Shown: positions 8,343 to 16,483 of the stretch, piece by piece
How the letters are laid out: each line of letters opens with the position of its first letter
Position numbering within the stretch: position 1 is the stretch's first letter
DNA from: Kocuria subflava
Lineage (GTDB): Bacteria > Actinomycetota > Actinomycetes > Actinomycetales > Micrococcaceae
Length of the DNA: 59,454 nucleotides
Direction: 5' to 3'
NCBI RefSeq assembly: GCF_012163155.1
Contig: NZ_JAAVUN010000018.1
Span: forward strand, 1 to 59,454
Program-made: the position numbers and the translations under genes
The notes under the pieces: generated by a model
Told to the model about the DNA's origin: nothing
The model's database searches: none
Seen by the model: only the letters and a program-made list of their open reading frames with translations

Positions 8343-10955
8343 TCAGAATCCTTCGTGCGCCATGTTTGCGAACCTCGAGTAGTGACCCTGAAAGGCCACC
8401 ACGATGGTTTTGGTGGGACCATTACGGTGCTTGGCAACAATCACATCAGCTTCACCGGCTCGTGGTGATTCCTTGTCATAAACATCATCACGGTGCAAAA
8501 GGATCACCATATCCGCATCCTGTTCAATCGAGTTGTGAACACTAATACCGTTGGCCACAAAGTTGTGGGTCCCAACCACCGTGGCGTCAAAGACTTCCTC
8601 TTCACCGTCGTACTGGATGCTCTTGATCTGGTCCCAGAAGACGTCATTGGTCGCCTCGACCTCGAGCTCTTCCGAGTCAAGCACTTCCGCAATGCGAGCC
8701 AGCCGCTGCCGGGACGGAGCCGACTTGTACAGTGCCGATCCGCAGTACTGAGTTCCCAAGGCCGCCTGAAACTGCCTGACAGTCATCCCTGATTCAGCCA
8801 GGATCCCTCGGACCTTGTCCCAGACCTGAACGGGAACAGTGTCCACGTTGGTGTTCGCGCGTTTGGCTTCCAAAATCTGCAGCAATCGCTGTGCGTTTGT
8901 TGCACGCTCGCCATGCACTCCGATGCCCTGGAGAAAGCGTTTCTGATCATCGACTCCGTTGATGTCCAAGGTGTAACCCCGGCGATAGCTGGCTTTCAGT
9001 GTTGCGTACTTGATGCGGCTCATGATTCCAAACCGAAGCAGGAGCTGTGACACTCCGTTCAACAGGGGCAAGGAGGTTGATCCGTAGTAAATACGGCCGC
9101 CTTGTTGGCTCTTGTGGACTGTGACAGAACCATCCGTGGCCCACAAGTGACTGAGGAACAACGCAATTTGACGCTTGGGCAGCGCAAAGACTTCTTCCGG
9201 GACAAACTTCTCCCAGCTGCGCTTGTCGAAGAGGCCAAGCTCATCCATCCAACGCGCAATGGGGTTCCTCTTGCCATGAGTCAACCGGAAGGGTGCAGGG
9301 AAACGTACGGTGGTGCACCTGGCCACCGCATAGTCATCCCGCACTGCAGTCACCCCAAAGTGCCGTGCAGCGGTGGTCACGGCCGCAATGTTGAGTTCAT
9401 CGCGTGTGGCGTAACGAATGGGCTGACGCTTGATGCACGAACCGTCTCCGATCATGTGTGCCAGCATGATGACTTCCTGGTCATCCCAGTGAACACGTCC
9501 CGACGGCCCATCCACATGCCGAGGAACCGCAAGCCGGGAGCCCTCAGTCATCTCGGACAAGGGCATCCATCCCTCGTACGTGAAGAACTTGTGATTGGCC
9601 GTCGCTCGAATCTCCCGACCGGAGGTCATTGTGAGTTTGTACACGGGCTTCACCCCGGTCGAGAACACGTGAGTCAGCGGACGCTCCACATAACGCATGT
9701 TGCCGTCCAAGGTCCACACCGGGACATCGCGCGCACCAGAGGCGTAGAGCTCACCCATGGTGGTTTCGGCACCCGTGTCCGCACGCAGGATGCGGGTATC
9801 TGCGGTCAGGCACCCCGATTCTCTCAAGTCAGAAACCATCGGCCGCTTGTCCGTTCGTTGCTCAGAACCACGGTTCAACTGGGACAGCGCGATAACCGGA
9901 ACTTCCAATTCCTTGGCCATCAACTTCAAAGCACGAGAGAATTCAGAGACTTCCTGCTGACGGGACTCAACCCGTTTACCGGAGCTCATCAGCTGCAGGT
10001 AGTCCAGGACCACCAGTTTGAGGTCGTGCTTCTGCTTGAGCCGCCTGCACTTGGCACGAATCTCCATGAGGGACATATTCGGAGAGTCGTCAATGAACAG
10101 CGGCGCAGAGTCCAATTTTCCCATGGTGGAGGCGATCTTCTGCCACTGCTCGTCCCGCAGTCCACCCTTGCGGAGGTCCTGCAGGTTGATGGTCGCTTCA
10201 GCCGAAAGAATCTTCAGAGCAATCTCATTGCGCGCCATTTCCAGGGAGAAGATGGCGGTGGTCATGTTGTGCTTGATGGCAGCCGATCTGGCAATGTCGA
10301 TGGCGAATGTGGATTTCCCCATCGCCGGCCTGGCTGCCACCACAATCATTTGGCCGCCTTGCAGACCGTGGGTCAGTTCGTCGAATTCCACGAATCCACT
10401 GGGCACACCCTGCATGCCGGATTTCCCGGCGGCCTGTTCGATTTCGTCAACGGTGGCTTCCACAACCTCTTTCAAGGCCACGTAGTCCTCGGAGTTGCGG
10501 CGCTCGGCCACGCTCATGATTTCGGCCTGGGCCTCGTTGACCAGGGTTTCCACTTCACCGTCCTGGGCATAGCCCAGTTGCACAATCTTGGTGCCGGCGC
10601 CCACCAGGCGCCGCAGCACCGCGCGCTCCTGAACAATTTCCGCGTAGAACCCGGCGTTGGCTGCCGTGGGAACGGAGGAAATCAGCGAGTGCAAGTAGGC
10701 GGCACCTCCCACGTGGTCCAGGTCCCCGCGCTTGGTGAGCTCATCAGCCACCGTGATGGCGTCCGCGGGCTCACCCTTGCCGTACAGGCTGACGATCGCC
10801 TCATAGATCGACTCGTGCGCCGGCTTGTAGAAGTCGGCCCCCACAACCACTTCCACCACGTCCGCAATGGCGTCCTTGGACAGCATCATGCCGCCCAGCA
10901 CGGACTGCTCGGCAACGTTGTCGTGCGGGGGTGTGCGCACCAGATCTTCGGACAC
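8343..10955 (-). CDS. dnaB: replicative DNA helicase DnaB containing an intein
   Basis: The reading frame is 870 codons from GTG 10953-10955 (VSEDLVRTPPHDNVAEQSVL). GAAAGG sits six bases upstream of it, whereas the longer frame begins at a TTG with no site. The host protein has the DnaB N-terminal domain (to about residue 160), Walker A ARPAMGKSTFA (about 208-218), Walker B LVVLDYLQLM (about 314-323) and the C-terminal helicase core. A 427-residue intein follows DLRESG. After splicing the helicase is 443 residues, a normal length. DnaB unwinds DNA at the fork as a hexamer. In most actinobacteria dnaB follows rplI; here about 7.7 kb of other genes separate them. Upstream lies a cluster of DnaA boxes. 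Confidence 0.96.
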   Translation of the reverse strand: MSEDLVRTPPHDNVAEQSVLGGMMLSKDAIADVVEVVVGADFYKPAHESIYEAIVSLYGKGEPADAITVADELTKRGDLDHVGGAAYLHSLISSVPTAANAGFYAEIVQERAVLRRLVGAGTKIVQLGYAQDGEVETLVNEAQAEIMSVAERRNSEDYVALKEVVEATVDEIEQAAGKSGMQGVPSGFVEFDELTHGLQGGQMIVVAARPAMGKSTFAIDIARSAAIKHNMTTAIFSLEMARNEIALKILSAEATINLQDLRKGGLRDEQWQKIASTMGKLDSAPLFIDDSPNMSLMEIRAKCRRLKQKHDLKLVVLDYLQLMSSGKRVESRQQEVSEFSRALKLMAKELEVPVIALSQLNRGSEQRTDKRPMVSDLRESGCLTADTRILRADTGAETTMGELYASGARDVPVWTLDGNMRYVERPLTHVFSTGVKPVYKLTMTSGREIRATANHKFFTYEGWMPLSEMTEGSRLAVPRHVDGPSGRVHWDDQEVIMLAHMIGDGSCIKRQPIRYATRDELNIAAVTTAARHFGVTAVRDDYAVARCTTVRFPAPFRLTHGKRNPIARWMDELGLFDKRSWEKFVPEEVFALPKRQIALFLSHLWATDGSVTVHKSQQGGRIYYGSTSLPLLNGVSQLLLRFGIMSRIKYATLKASYRRGYTLDINGVDDQKRFLQGIGVHGERATNAQRLLQILEAKRANTNVDTVPVQVWDKVRGILAESGMTVRQFQAALGTQYCGSALYKSAPSRQRLARIAEVLDSEELEVEATNDVFWDQIKSIQYDGEEEVFDATVVGTHNFVANGISVHNSIEQDADMVILLHRDDVYDKESPRAGEADVIVAKHRNGPTKTIVVAFQGHYSRFANMAHEGF
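8532..9812 (-). other. DnaB intein with LAGLIDADG endonuclease
   Basis: This segment is 427 codons. It starts at Cys (CLTADTRIL, splice block A) directly after DLRESG and ends THNFVANGISVHN, followed by Ser of the C-extein (SIEQDAD). Block B is REIRATANHKFFTYEGW. Two LAGLIDADG-like helices, LAHMIGDGSC and LSHLWATDGSV, are present with acidic residues in place, so the homing endonuclease may still be active. All splicing residues (Cys1, block-B His, His-Asn, Ser+1) are present. The insertion point lies in the conserved RecA-core motif where DnaB inteins are known, including in Mycobacterium tuberculosis. Confidence 0.95.
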
Positions 10956-11103
10956 GCTCGGCCTTTCAGGGGGTTGGTGGATCAACGACGACGAACGCCG
11001 CTGAAAGTCTCTCCATTGTGTCCCATGCTTCGGACGTCACAAGCTCCGGCAGAGTGCGCTGGAGACCGTGCCACCCCACAACGTGGACCCACCCCCCACA
11101 GCT

Positions 11104-11291
11104 TGTGGATAACTTGTGGAATGCGTGTGGGGATCGCAGGGGGAATTGTGCGTTGAGCGTGCACAACTTGTGGATGCCTGTGGACAACTGAATTGCTCAA
11201 CCCAGGGTTGAGAGATCTATCACGCCTAGTCAGATTGGCTCATAGAGCGCAAACACGCTGCCCACACTGTTTTCCACAGCAGTTGTCCACA
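11104..11291. promoter_or_regulatory. DnaA-box cluster upstream of dnaB
   Basis: There are three exact DnaA boxes: TGTGGATAA at 11104-11112, TGTGGACAA at 11179-11187 and TTGTCCACA at 11283-11291. Near-matches include TTTTCCACA at 11270-11278 and TGTGGATGC near 11169. They lie in the 381-bp gene-free stretch between the dnaB start (10955) and the next gene end (11337). Likely roles are DnaA control of dnaB or a DnaA-titrating site. Confidence 0.7.
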
Positions 11292-11336
11292 TGCCACCCA
11301 CAGGGTGTTCTAGATCTGGGGAAAAGATCCACACAA

Positions 11337-11705
11337 TCAGATGGTCAGGACGGTCTGCAGCAGAATCAACAGGGTGGCCGGGGAGACCATCACGGTGCCG
11401 ATCAGCACCACCACGTTCCACGGGCGGTGTCGCCGGTACGTCACGGCGCTGGCCAGCGCAGTCAGGAACGCACCCACGTCGGCCAAAGTGGCCAGCAACA
11501 ACCCGCCGATGAAGCTGATGGACATCATGGCCGCCGTCCCGGTGTTCCCCAGCACGAATGCCAGCACCAGACTGAGCAGGGAGAGCACCCACAGCCCCAC
11601 AGCAATGGGCAACAGCCTCTTTTCAGCGGAACCACGACGGCGGGGGGCGGCGTCGTGGGTGTGTGCAGTTGCTGACTTGGATTGGGAGGAACTCACGCCC
11701 AGCAT
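11337..11705 (-). CDS. small three-helix membrane protein
   Basis: From ATG 11703-11705 (MLGVSSSQSK) the product is about 122 residues; the frame stays open upstream to 11810, so the start is uncertain. After a polar, basic N-terminus come hydrophobic segments LLPIAVGLWVLSLLSLVLAF, an AMMSISFIGGLLLATLADVG helix and NVVVLIGTVMVSPATLLILL. No family is recognised. It is divergent from marR at 11837, so the two may share a promoter region. Confidence 0.6.
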   Translation of the reverse strand: MLGVSSSQSKSATAHTHDAAPRRRGSAEKRLLPIAVGLWVLSLLSLVLAFVLGNTGTAAMMSISFIGGLLLATLADVGAFLTALASAVTYRRHRPWNVVVLIGTVMVSPATLLILLQTVLTI

Positions 11706-11804
11706 CCTGGCACACCCTGCGGCGAGCGCGGCCACCAAGCCCTGCAACTCTGGCAGTTCAGACCATGAATCCACCGAGCGCTCAACAGTTCGTCCAGACT
11801 TGAG

Positions 11805-11814
11805 TGACATGTCA
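11805..11814. promoter_or_regulatory. palindromic operator TGACATGTCA upstream of marR
   Basis: This perfect 10-bp palindrome lies 22 bp before the marR start. The same word followed by CC recurs at 12379-12388, upstream of the oxidoreductase gene. A site shared by a regulator and its neighbour fits autoregulation by the MarR protein. Confidence 0.55.
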
Positions 11815-11836
11815 CCTGTTTACTAGGATTGAGGGC

Positions 11837-12346
11837 ATGTCCGCAGCAGAATCTCCCGCAGCAGCCCCCCAGACCCCATGGTTGACCGATGACCAGCAGC
11901 GCATCTGGCGCAGCTGGCTCTCCGCCAGCTCGCGGGTTCCGGCGCGGCTGGGGCATCAGCTGCAACAGGACTCTGGGCTGTCCCTGCAGGACTACGAGGT
12001 CCTGGTCACCCTCAACGAGGCCCCGGGTGGCTCCTGCCGAATCACCGAGCTGGCCACCATGCTGGAGTGGGAGCGTTCGCGCATGTCACACCACTTGAAC
12101 CGGATGGACAAGCGCGGGCTGATCCGCCGTTACGCCTGCCCGGATGACGGCCGCGCTCAACTGGTTGAACTTACGGACAACGGCCACGTCGCCCTGGAGA
12201 AGGCCGCACCGGGGCACGTCAACGCCGTCCGCTCGGTGCTCTTCGATGCCCTCAGTGACCGGGATGCAGCGGAGTTGGGGCGCATCACGGCACTGATTGC
12301 AGCTCACCTGGACAACCAGAGCTGCACCCTGTCGGGCAAGGGCTAA
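11837..12346 (+). CDS. MarR family transcriptional regulator
   Basis: The product is 169 residues from ATG 11837 (MSAAESPAAAPQTPW), with GAGGG just upstream. The winged helix runs about residues 50-120: LSLQDYEVLVTLNEAPGGSCRITELATMLEWERSRMSHHLNRMDKRGLIRR is the helix-turn-helix with recognition helix near SRMSHHLNRM, and DDGRAQLVELTD is the wing. MarR proteins are dimeric repressors released by phenols or oxidants. The palindrome TGACATGTCA occurs before this gene and before the LLM oxidoreductase at 12495, suggesting that it controls itself and the two downstream redox genes. Confidence 0.92.
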   Translation: MSAAESPAAAPQTPWLTDDQQRIWRSWLSASSRVPARLGHQLQQDSGLSLQDYEVLVTLNEAPGGSCRITELATMLEWERSRMSHHLNRMDKRGLIRRYACPDDGRAQLVELTDNGHVALEKAAPGHVNAVRSVLFDALSDRDAAELGRITALIAAHLDNQSCTLSGKG

Positions 12347-12378
12347 CCAAGCCCAGATCCATCACGGACGCAACTAGT

Positions 12379-12425
12379 TGACATGTCACCCAATAGTGCC
12401 CATACTTATACGTGATACGTCACGT
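12379..12425. promoter_or_regulatory. operator region of the LLM oxidoreductase operon
   Basis: TGACATGTCA (12379-12388) repeats the word found upstream of marR. A second inverted repeat, ACGTGA-TACG-TCACGT, lies at 12410-12425. Both precede the oxidoreductase start at 12495 by 70-115 bp. Which of the two binds the MarR protein is inferred only from the sharing of the first. Confidence 0.5.
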
Positions 12426-12494
12426 AACTGACGAAGACCAGACAGACCCCGGACGTGACGCATCTCCACGGGATCTGAGCAAGGAGTGAACACC

Positions 12495-13655
12495 ATGCAG
12501 TTCGGTATCTTCAGCGTCGGCGATGTCACCACTGACCCGACCAACGGCACCACCCCCACGGAGGGTCGGCGCATCCAGGCGATGACCAAGTACGCCCTCA
12601 AGGCGGAGGAAGTGGGCCTGGACGTCTTTGCCACCGGCGAGCACCACAACCCGCCGTTCGTCCCGTCCTCCCCCACCACGCACCTGGGTTACCTGGCGGC
12701 GCAGACCACCAACCTCAAGTTCTCCACGGCCACCACGCTGATCACCACCAACGATCCCGTCAAGATCGCCGAGGACTACGCCTTCCTGCAGCACATCTCC
12801 GGCGGGCGCGTTGACCTGACCATGGGCCGCGGCAACACCGGCCCGGTTTACCCGTGGTTCGGCAAGGACATCCGCGACGGCATTCCCCTGGCCATCGAGA
12901 ACTACCACCTGCTGCGCAAGCTGTGGCGCGAACCCGTGGTCAACTGGTCCGGCAAGTTCCGCACCCCGCTGCAGAACTACACCTCCACCCCAGCGCCCCT
13001 GGACGGAGTTCCCCCGTTCGTGTGGCACGGTTCCATCCGCTCCACGGAGATCGCCGAGCAGGCCGCCTATTACGGGGACGGCTTCTTCCACAACAACATC
13101 TTCTGGAACATCGAGCACACCGCTCAGATGGTGAACCTGTACCGCCAGCGCTTTGAGCACTACGGCCACGGATCTGCCGACCAGGCGATTGTGGGCCTGG
13201 GGGGTCAGGTGTTCGCCGCGAGCACGGAGGCCGAGGCCAAGCGGATTTTCCGCCCGTACTTTGACAACGCCCCGGTCTACGGCCACGGCCCCTCCATGGA
13301 GGACTTCACCCGCGCCACCCCGCTGACCGTGGGCACCGTGGACCAGATCATCGAGCGCTACCTGGGTTACGCCGATCAGGTGGGTGACTTCCAGCGCCTG
13401 CTGTTCCTGACCGATCACGCGGGCCTGCCGGAGGAGATGGTGCTGGAACAGATCGAAATCCTGGGCAAGGAGATCGTGCCGGTGCTGCGGACGGAGTTCG
13501 AGCGTCGTCGTCCGGCGCACGTCCCCTCCGATCCCCCCACCCACGCCTCCCTGGTGGCCCAGGGCCCGGATTCCCCGCACCTCAAGGTCACCAACGCCGT
13601 GGTCCCGGATTCCACCAACGACGACGCCGCTCACACTCAAGGAGTCGCACGATGA
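12495..13655 (+). CDS. LLM class flavin-dependent oxidoreductase
   Basis: The product is 386 residues from ATG 12495 (MQFGIFSVGDV), with AAGGAG eight bases upstream; a GTG nine bases earlier is possible. It is a luciferase-like TIM barrel: FATGEHHN, LQHISGGRVDLTMGRGN and FVWHGSIRSTEIAEQAAYYGDGFF are typical LLM segments near the flavin pocket. It belongs to the CE1758-like group usually paired with a CE1759-type FMN reductase. That reductase is the next gene, overlapping by four bases (ATGA), and presumably supplies reduced FMN. The substrate is unknown. Confidence 0.9.
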   Translation: MQFGIFSVGDVTTDPTNGTTPTEGRRIQAMTKYALKAEEVGLDVFATGEHHNPPFVPSSPTTHLGYLAAQTTNLKFSTATTLITTNDPVKIAEDYAFLQHISGGRVDLTMGRGNTGPVYPWFGKDIRDGIPLAIENYHLLRKLWREPVVNWSGKFRTPLQNYTSTPAPLDGVPPFVWHGSIRSTEIAEQAAYYGDGFFHNNIFWNIEHTAQMVNLYRQRFEHYGHGSADQAIVGLGGQVFAASTEAEAKRIFRPYFDNAPVYGHGPSMEDFTRATPLTVGTVDQIIERYLGYADQVGDFQRLLFLTDHAGLPEEMVLEQIEILGKEIVPVLRTEFERRRPAHVPSDPPTHASLVAQGPDSPHLKVTNAVVPDSTNDDAAHTQGVAR

Positions 13656-14362
13656 CCCGCCATCTGGTGGTGATTGCCGCCGGTCTGTCCAACCCGTCCA
13701 CCACGTCCCTGCTGGGCGAGCGCATTGCTGATGCCGTGACGGCCCAGGTGGGCGGTCGCGGGGAGAGCGTGTCCGTGGAGTACATCGAGCTGCGGGACCT
13801 GGCCGTGAACCTGGCCCACGCCATGACCACCGGCGGCCTGCCGGATCCGGTGTTGGACCAGGTCAAGCGGACAGTCTCTGCTGCTGATGGTCTGATTGCG
13901 GTCACACCGGTGTTCAAGGCCTCCTACACGGGATTATTCAAGAGCTTCTTTGACGTTCTGGACCAGGACGCCCTGGTGGACATGCCGGTGCTGATCGGCG
14001 CCACCGCCGGGACACCTCGGCACAGCTTGGTGCTGGACTACGCCTTACGGCCGCTGTTCACGTACATGCACGCCACGGTGCTGCCCACAGGAGTCTTTGC
14101 GGCCACGGAGGATTTCGGTGCGGACGGCTCCGAGTTGGAGCGCAGGATCAATCGCGCCGCCGGGGAACTGGCCACGGCCATGGTCTCCACGCAAACCGGT
14201 GTTGCCGGGTTCATGCAGGAGGGCCTGGGTGCAGGGCCCGTGCCGGCGGACCAGGGCGGGGCGTCGTCGTCCGTGGGAGGTGCACGCCGTCAGTCGGGCA
14301 CGGAGCTGAAGCCGGCGGTCACGGACTTCACCACCTTGCTCCGGGGCCACGACGGTTCCTGA
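13652..14362 (+). CDS. NAD(P)H-dependent FMN reductase (CE1759-like)
   Basis: The product is 236 residues. Its start overlaps the oxidoreductase stop as ATGA. The flavodoxin-like fold begins HLVVIAAGLSNPSTTSLLGERIADA (phosphate-binding loop near residues 11-18), and TPVFKASYTGLFKSFFDVLD (about 85-104) is the flavin-contact loop of NADPH-dependent FMN reductases. It probably feeds FMNH2 to the LLM enzyme. The C-terminal 60 residues, rich in Gly and Ser (VPADQGGASSSVGGARR), are poorly conserved. It converges with the SnoaL-like gene; a 126-bp repeat fills the gap. Confidence 0.88.
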   Translation: MTRHLVVIAAGLSNPSTTSLLGERIADAVTAQVGGRGESVSVEYIELRDLAVNLAHAMTTGGLPDPVLDQVKRTVSAADGLIAVTPVFKASYTGLFKSFFDVLDQDALVDMPVLIGATAGTPRHSLVLDYALRPLFTYMHATVLPTGVFAATEDFGADGSELERRINRAAGELATAMVSTQTGVAGFMQEGLGAGPVPADQGGASSSVGGARRQSGTELKPAVTDFTTLLRGHDGS

Positions 14363-14410
14363 GCCCCCACTCCTGAGCCCACCCTCCGGGGAGGCCCCAT
14401 CCCCCGAGCA

Positions 14411-14536
14411 GTGAGTTGTTCCGGCCATGGAGGCTCCCCACCCACCGAGCACTGCCTTGTGCCGTCCATCAGCTCTGATGGGCGGCACAGCTCACTGCTC
14501 AGCGAAAGGTAGTGGGAGATGACCGGAAATACTCAC
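14411..14536. repeat. 126-bp interspersed repeat, copy R1
   Basis: The ends are 18-bp imperfect inverted repeats: GTGAGTTGTTCCGGCCAT (14411-14428) and ATGACCGGAAATACTCAC (14519-14536), 15 of 18 complementary. Inside is a 32-nt hairpin at 14458-14489 centred on CATCAGCTCTGATG. R3 at 18387-18512 has the same length, ends and hairpin. The last four bases of R1 cover the stop region of the SnoaL-like gene. Confidence 0.8.
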
Positions 14537-15036
14537 CTCACGTTCGGACCGTGGGTGTCCGGGTGGGTGGTGCCTCTGTGTGGATCCTGGATTGGGTCGG
14601 CCAGCGCCTCGGGGTGACCATGATCTGCCACCACACGCAATGCGCGCTCCAGAACTTGCAGGTTCTCCAAAGTTTCTACATCGGTGACCTTGCCCCACCG
14701 CAACGTCAAGAGCTGGAGCACCACGTTGCGGTACTGGGACCCGTCGGGCAGATCGCCACTGACCCTGGTGTTGACAGCCACCCTTGTCTGCCACGGCCCA
14801 CCGGTGATCAATACCTCGCGGACATCAAAGCAAGCACCGGGGAGAAGCCGTCCGACTCGTTCCCACCACGCCTCCATAGACGCTCGGGTACTTCGAGTCC
14901 CACCTAGAGCATGCTCCCCGTGGAAGTGGTATGTGAAGTCGTCAGCCAATCCGTCCAACATGAAGTGATAATCACCCGCATTAATGGCATCAAATGTCTG
15001 TCTGATCTTCTTGGCGACCATCCGTTTGTAGATCAT
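14533..15036 (-). CDS. SnoaL-like/NTF2-fold protein
   Basis: The product is 167 residues from ATG 15034-15036 (MIYKRMVAKKIRQTFDAINA) with GGAGG just upstream. The first 110 residues have the cone-shaped NTF2/SnoaL pattern: RQTFDAINAGDYHFMLDGLADDFTYHFHG, SMEAWWERVGRLLP, DVREVLITGGPWQTRVAVNTRV, and LLTLRWGKVTDVETLENLQVLERAL. Such proteins act as ester cyclases, isomerases or ligand binders; the role cannot be set here. The C-terminal tail is non-conserved and ends inside repeat R1. A related shortened repeat (R2) lies just upstream, so the gene is bracketed by two copies of the same element. Confidence 0.82.
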   Translation of the reverse strand: MIYKRMVAKKIRQTFDAINAGDYHFMLDGLADDFTYHFHGEHALGGTRSTRASMEAWWERVGRLLPGACFDVREVLITGGPWQTRVAVNTRVSGDLPDGSQYRNVVLQLLTLRWGKVTDVETLENLQVLERALRVVADHGHPEALADPIQDPHRGTTHPDTHGPNVR

Positions 15037-15082
15037 CCGTCCTCCATTGGGTGTGGTGCTCAGTTTCAGCGGCTGCCGAACA

Positions 15083-15147
15083 GTGAGTAGTACCGGCCAT
15101 GGAGGCCCCCATTCCCTGAGCAGCGGGAGGTGGCCGAAATAAGCCAC
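15083..15147. repeat. interspersed repeat, internally deleted copy R2
   Basis: This 65-bp relative of R1 and R3 has a left end GTGAGTAGTACCGGCCAT (15083-15100) and a right end GTGGCCGAAATAAGCCAC (15130-15147). It lacks the internal hairpin and is 61 bp shorter than the full element. It lies three bases from the stop of the ArsA-like gene. Confidence 0.65.
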
Positions 15148-15150
15148 CAG

Positions 15151-16191
15151 CTACAGGCATTCCCCCAGGTTACTGAGGCCGTGCTCGCCCAGAATGTCCT
15201 CACCCAGCAGCGGGACTTCCACGCAAGGATGATGCGGCAATGCCTGGTGCAGAGTCTGCAGGTGCACCTCCTCATGACGCCGCCGCGCCGCCAACAAGTC
15301 CCCCGCAGCCTCCGGCGAGCGCTTGTTGACCACCAGGGCTGCAACCGCCATGCCGGATCGGCTCAGCTGCTGTTCCAGTTCAATGGTCTCCAACACAGGG
15401 AGCCGTTCAGCCGCCAACACTGCAATGAATGCCGTCTGTACCGGATCCTGCAAAACCTCACGCAACATCCGGAAGCGGGCTTGTCGGTGGTCCAGGATCT
15501 GGCGGATCTCAACGTCCCGGCGGGATCGTCGGTCCCCACCGGATCGCCACAACCTGCTGGGGCCACGCCCGTCACGGCCAGAACCCTCACGGGATGAACC
15601 GATGATGTCGGCGGCGGCGCCGTCATCGTCGCGTTCCAGGCCGCGCAGTGCGGCGCTGAACTTGGCGGACCGGTCCTGGCGGCGCAGCAGACCCTCCGTC
15701 CAGGCCTGCATGAGCTCAGGCAGGGCGATCAGGCGGGTGGTGTGCCCGGAGGGGGCGGTGTCAAAGATGACCAGCTCGCCCGGTTTCCGGTTCTCCACCA
15801 CTTGCGCCACACGTTCCAGCACCGCAGCCTCATGGGTGCCAGGAGCATCGCGGGCAAGCTCCAGGTGCTTGGTCACCTCACCCTGCAAGTGTTCTGGCAT
15901 GAGGCGCTGCATGGTGGTACGCACCGCTGACAAATGGGCATCCGTGGTCCGTTGCGGATCAATCTCCAGACCCCGCAGCCGGGGTGCCAACTCCACCGGG
16001 GAGTCTCCCACGGAGCATTGCCACAGATGCCCCAGGTTGTGCGCGGGGTCAGTGGAGACCACCAGCACACAGCGCCCCGCCCGGGCCGCTTTCAAGCCCA
16101 GAGCGGAGGCCACTGCGGTCTTTCCCACACCACCTTTGCCGCCCACAAACACGACGTCGCGGTTGGCCACCAGGTCCTTGAGAACGCTCAT
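15151..16191 (-). CDS. ArsA/Get3-like anion-transporting ATPase
   Basis: The product is 346 residues from ATG 16189-16191 (MSVLKDLVANRDVVFVGGKG) with AGGAGA upstream. The deviant Walker A GKGGVGKTAVAS is near residues 17-28, switch-like VSTDPAHNLGHLW near 46-58, and DTAPSGHTTRLIALPELMQAW near 146-166. A charged, low-complexity insert (SSREGSGRDGRGPSRLWRSGGDRR) sits near 205. The family couples ATP hydrolysis to arsenite export or tail-anchored protein handling, but no arsenic genes are near. It is the third gene of an operon with cstA and a small Cys-Cys protein. Its own C-terminus is SNLGECL. Confidence 0.88.
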   Translation of the reverse strand: MSVLKDLVANRDVVFVGGKGGVGKTAVASALGLKAARAGRCVLVVSTDPAHNLGHLWQCSVGDSPVELAPRLRGLEIDPQRTTDAHLSAVRTTMQRLMPEHLQGEVTKHLELARDAPGTHEAAVLERVAQVVENRKPGELVIFDTAPSGHTTRLIALPELMQAWTEGLLRRQDRSAKFSAALRGLERDDDGAAADIIGSSREGSGRDGRGPSRLWRSGGDRRSRRDVEIRQILDHRQARFRMLREVLQDPVQTAFIAVLAAERLPVLETIELEQQLSRSGMAVAALVVNKRSPEAAGDLLAARRRHEEVHLQTLHQALPHHPCVEVPLLGEDILGEHGLSNLGECL

Positions 16192-16201
16192 GTGGGATCT
16201 C

Positions 16202-16483
16202 CTAACAGCATGAGATGTGCTCCAAGGGGCTGCGTTCCAGGCCCATCCGACGGTGCCAGTCATGGAACTGGTCATACACGGAGGGCAAAAGTTCGATCGT
16301 GTAGTAACTGGCGGGGTTGGGCACGCCCAGAGCTTCGGACATCACGATCACCATGAACAGGTCGTCTTCATCCTGCCGAGCCCTTGCAAAAGTCCGCCGG
16401 TAAGGCCCGCTGTAGAAATCCTGCAGTCCCGCCCACACCCGTGACAGGCGTGAACGGGACTGCCGGGAGGCGGAGCCGGTCAC
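16202..16483 (-). CDS. small protein with C-terminal Cys-Cys (cory-CC-star type)
   Basis: The product is 93 residues and ends LEHISCC then stop. Start GTG 16481-16483 overlaps the cstA stop (GTGA). The pattern FYSGPYRRTFARARQDEDDLFMVIVMSEALGVPNPASYYTIELLPSVYDQFHDWHRRMG matches what I recall as the 'cory-CC-star' family of short actinobacterial proteins ending in two cysteines, found beside an ArsA-like ATPase. The function is unknown. The paired terminal cysteines suggest metal binding, redox or lipid attachment. It sits between cstA and the ArsA-like gene with tight spacing, so all three probably work together. Confidence 0.75.
   Translation of the reverse strand: MTGSASRQSRSRLSRVWAGLQDFYSGPYRRTFARARQDEDDLFMVIVMSEALGVPNPASYYTIELLPSVYDQFHDWHRRMGLERSPLEHISCC

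Noticed and set aside
10956-10985. TTG start for dnaB giving ten extra residues
   Set aside because: No ribosome site precedes it, while GTG 10955 has GAAAGG at ideal spacing and gives a family-like N-terminus.
9102-11156. 684-codon plus-strand open frame
   Set aside because: It is antisense to dnaB and its intein, has no family features and reflects G+C-rich third positions of the real gene.
15151-16191. Arsenic resistance operon
   Set aside because: The ATPase is ArsA-like, but no ArsB, ArsC, ArsD or ArsR is encoded nearby; its neighbours are cstA and the Cys-Cys protein.
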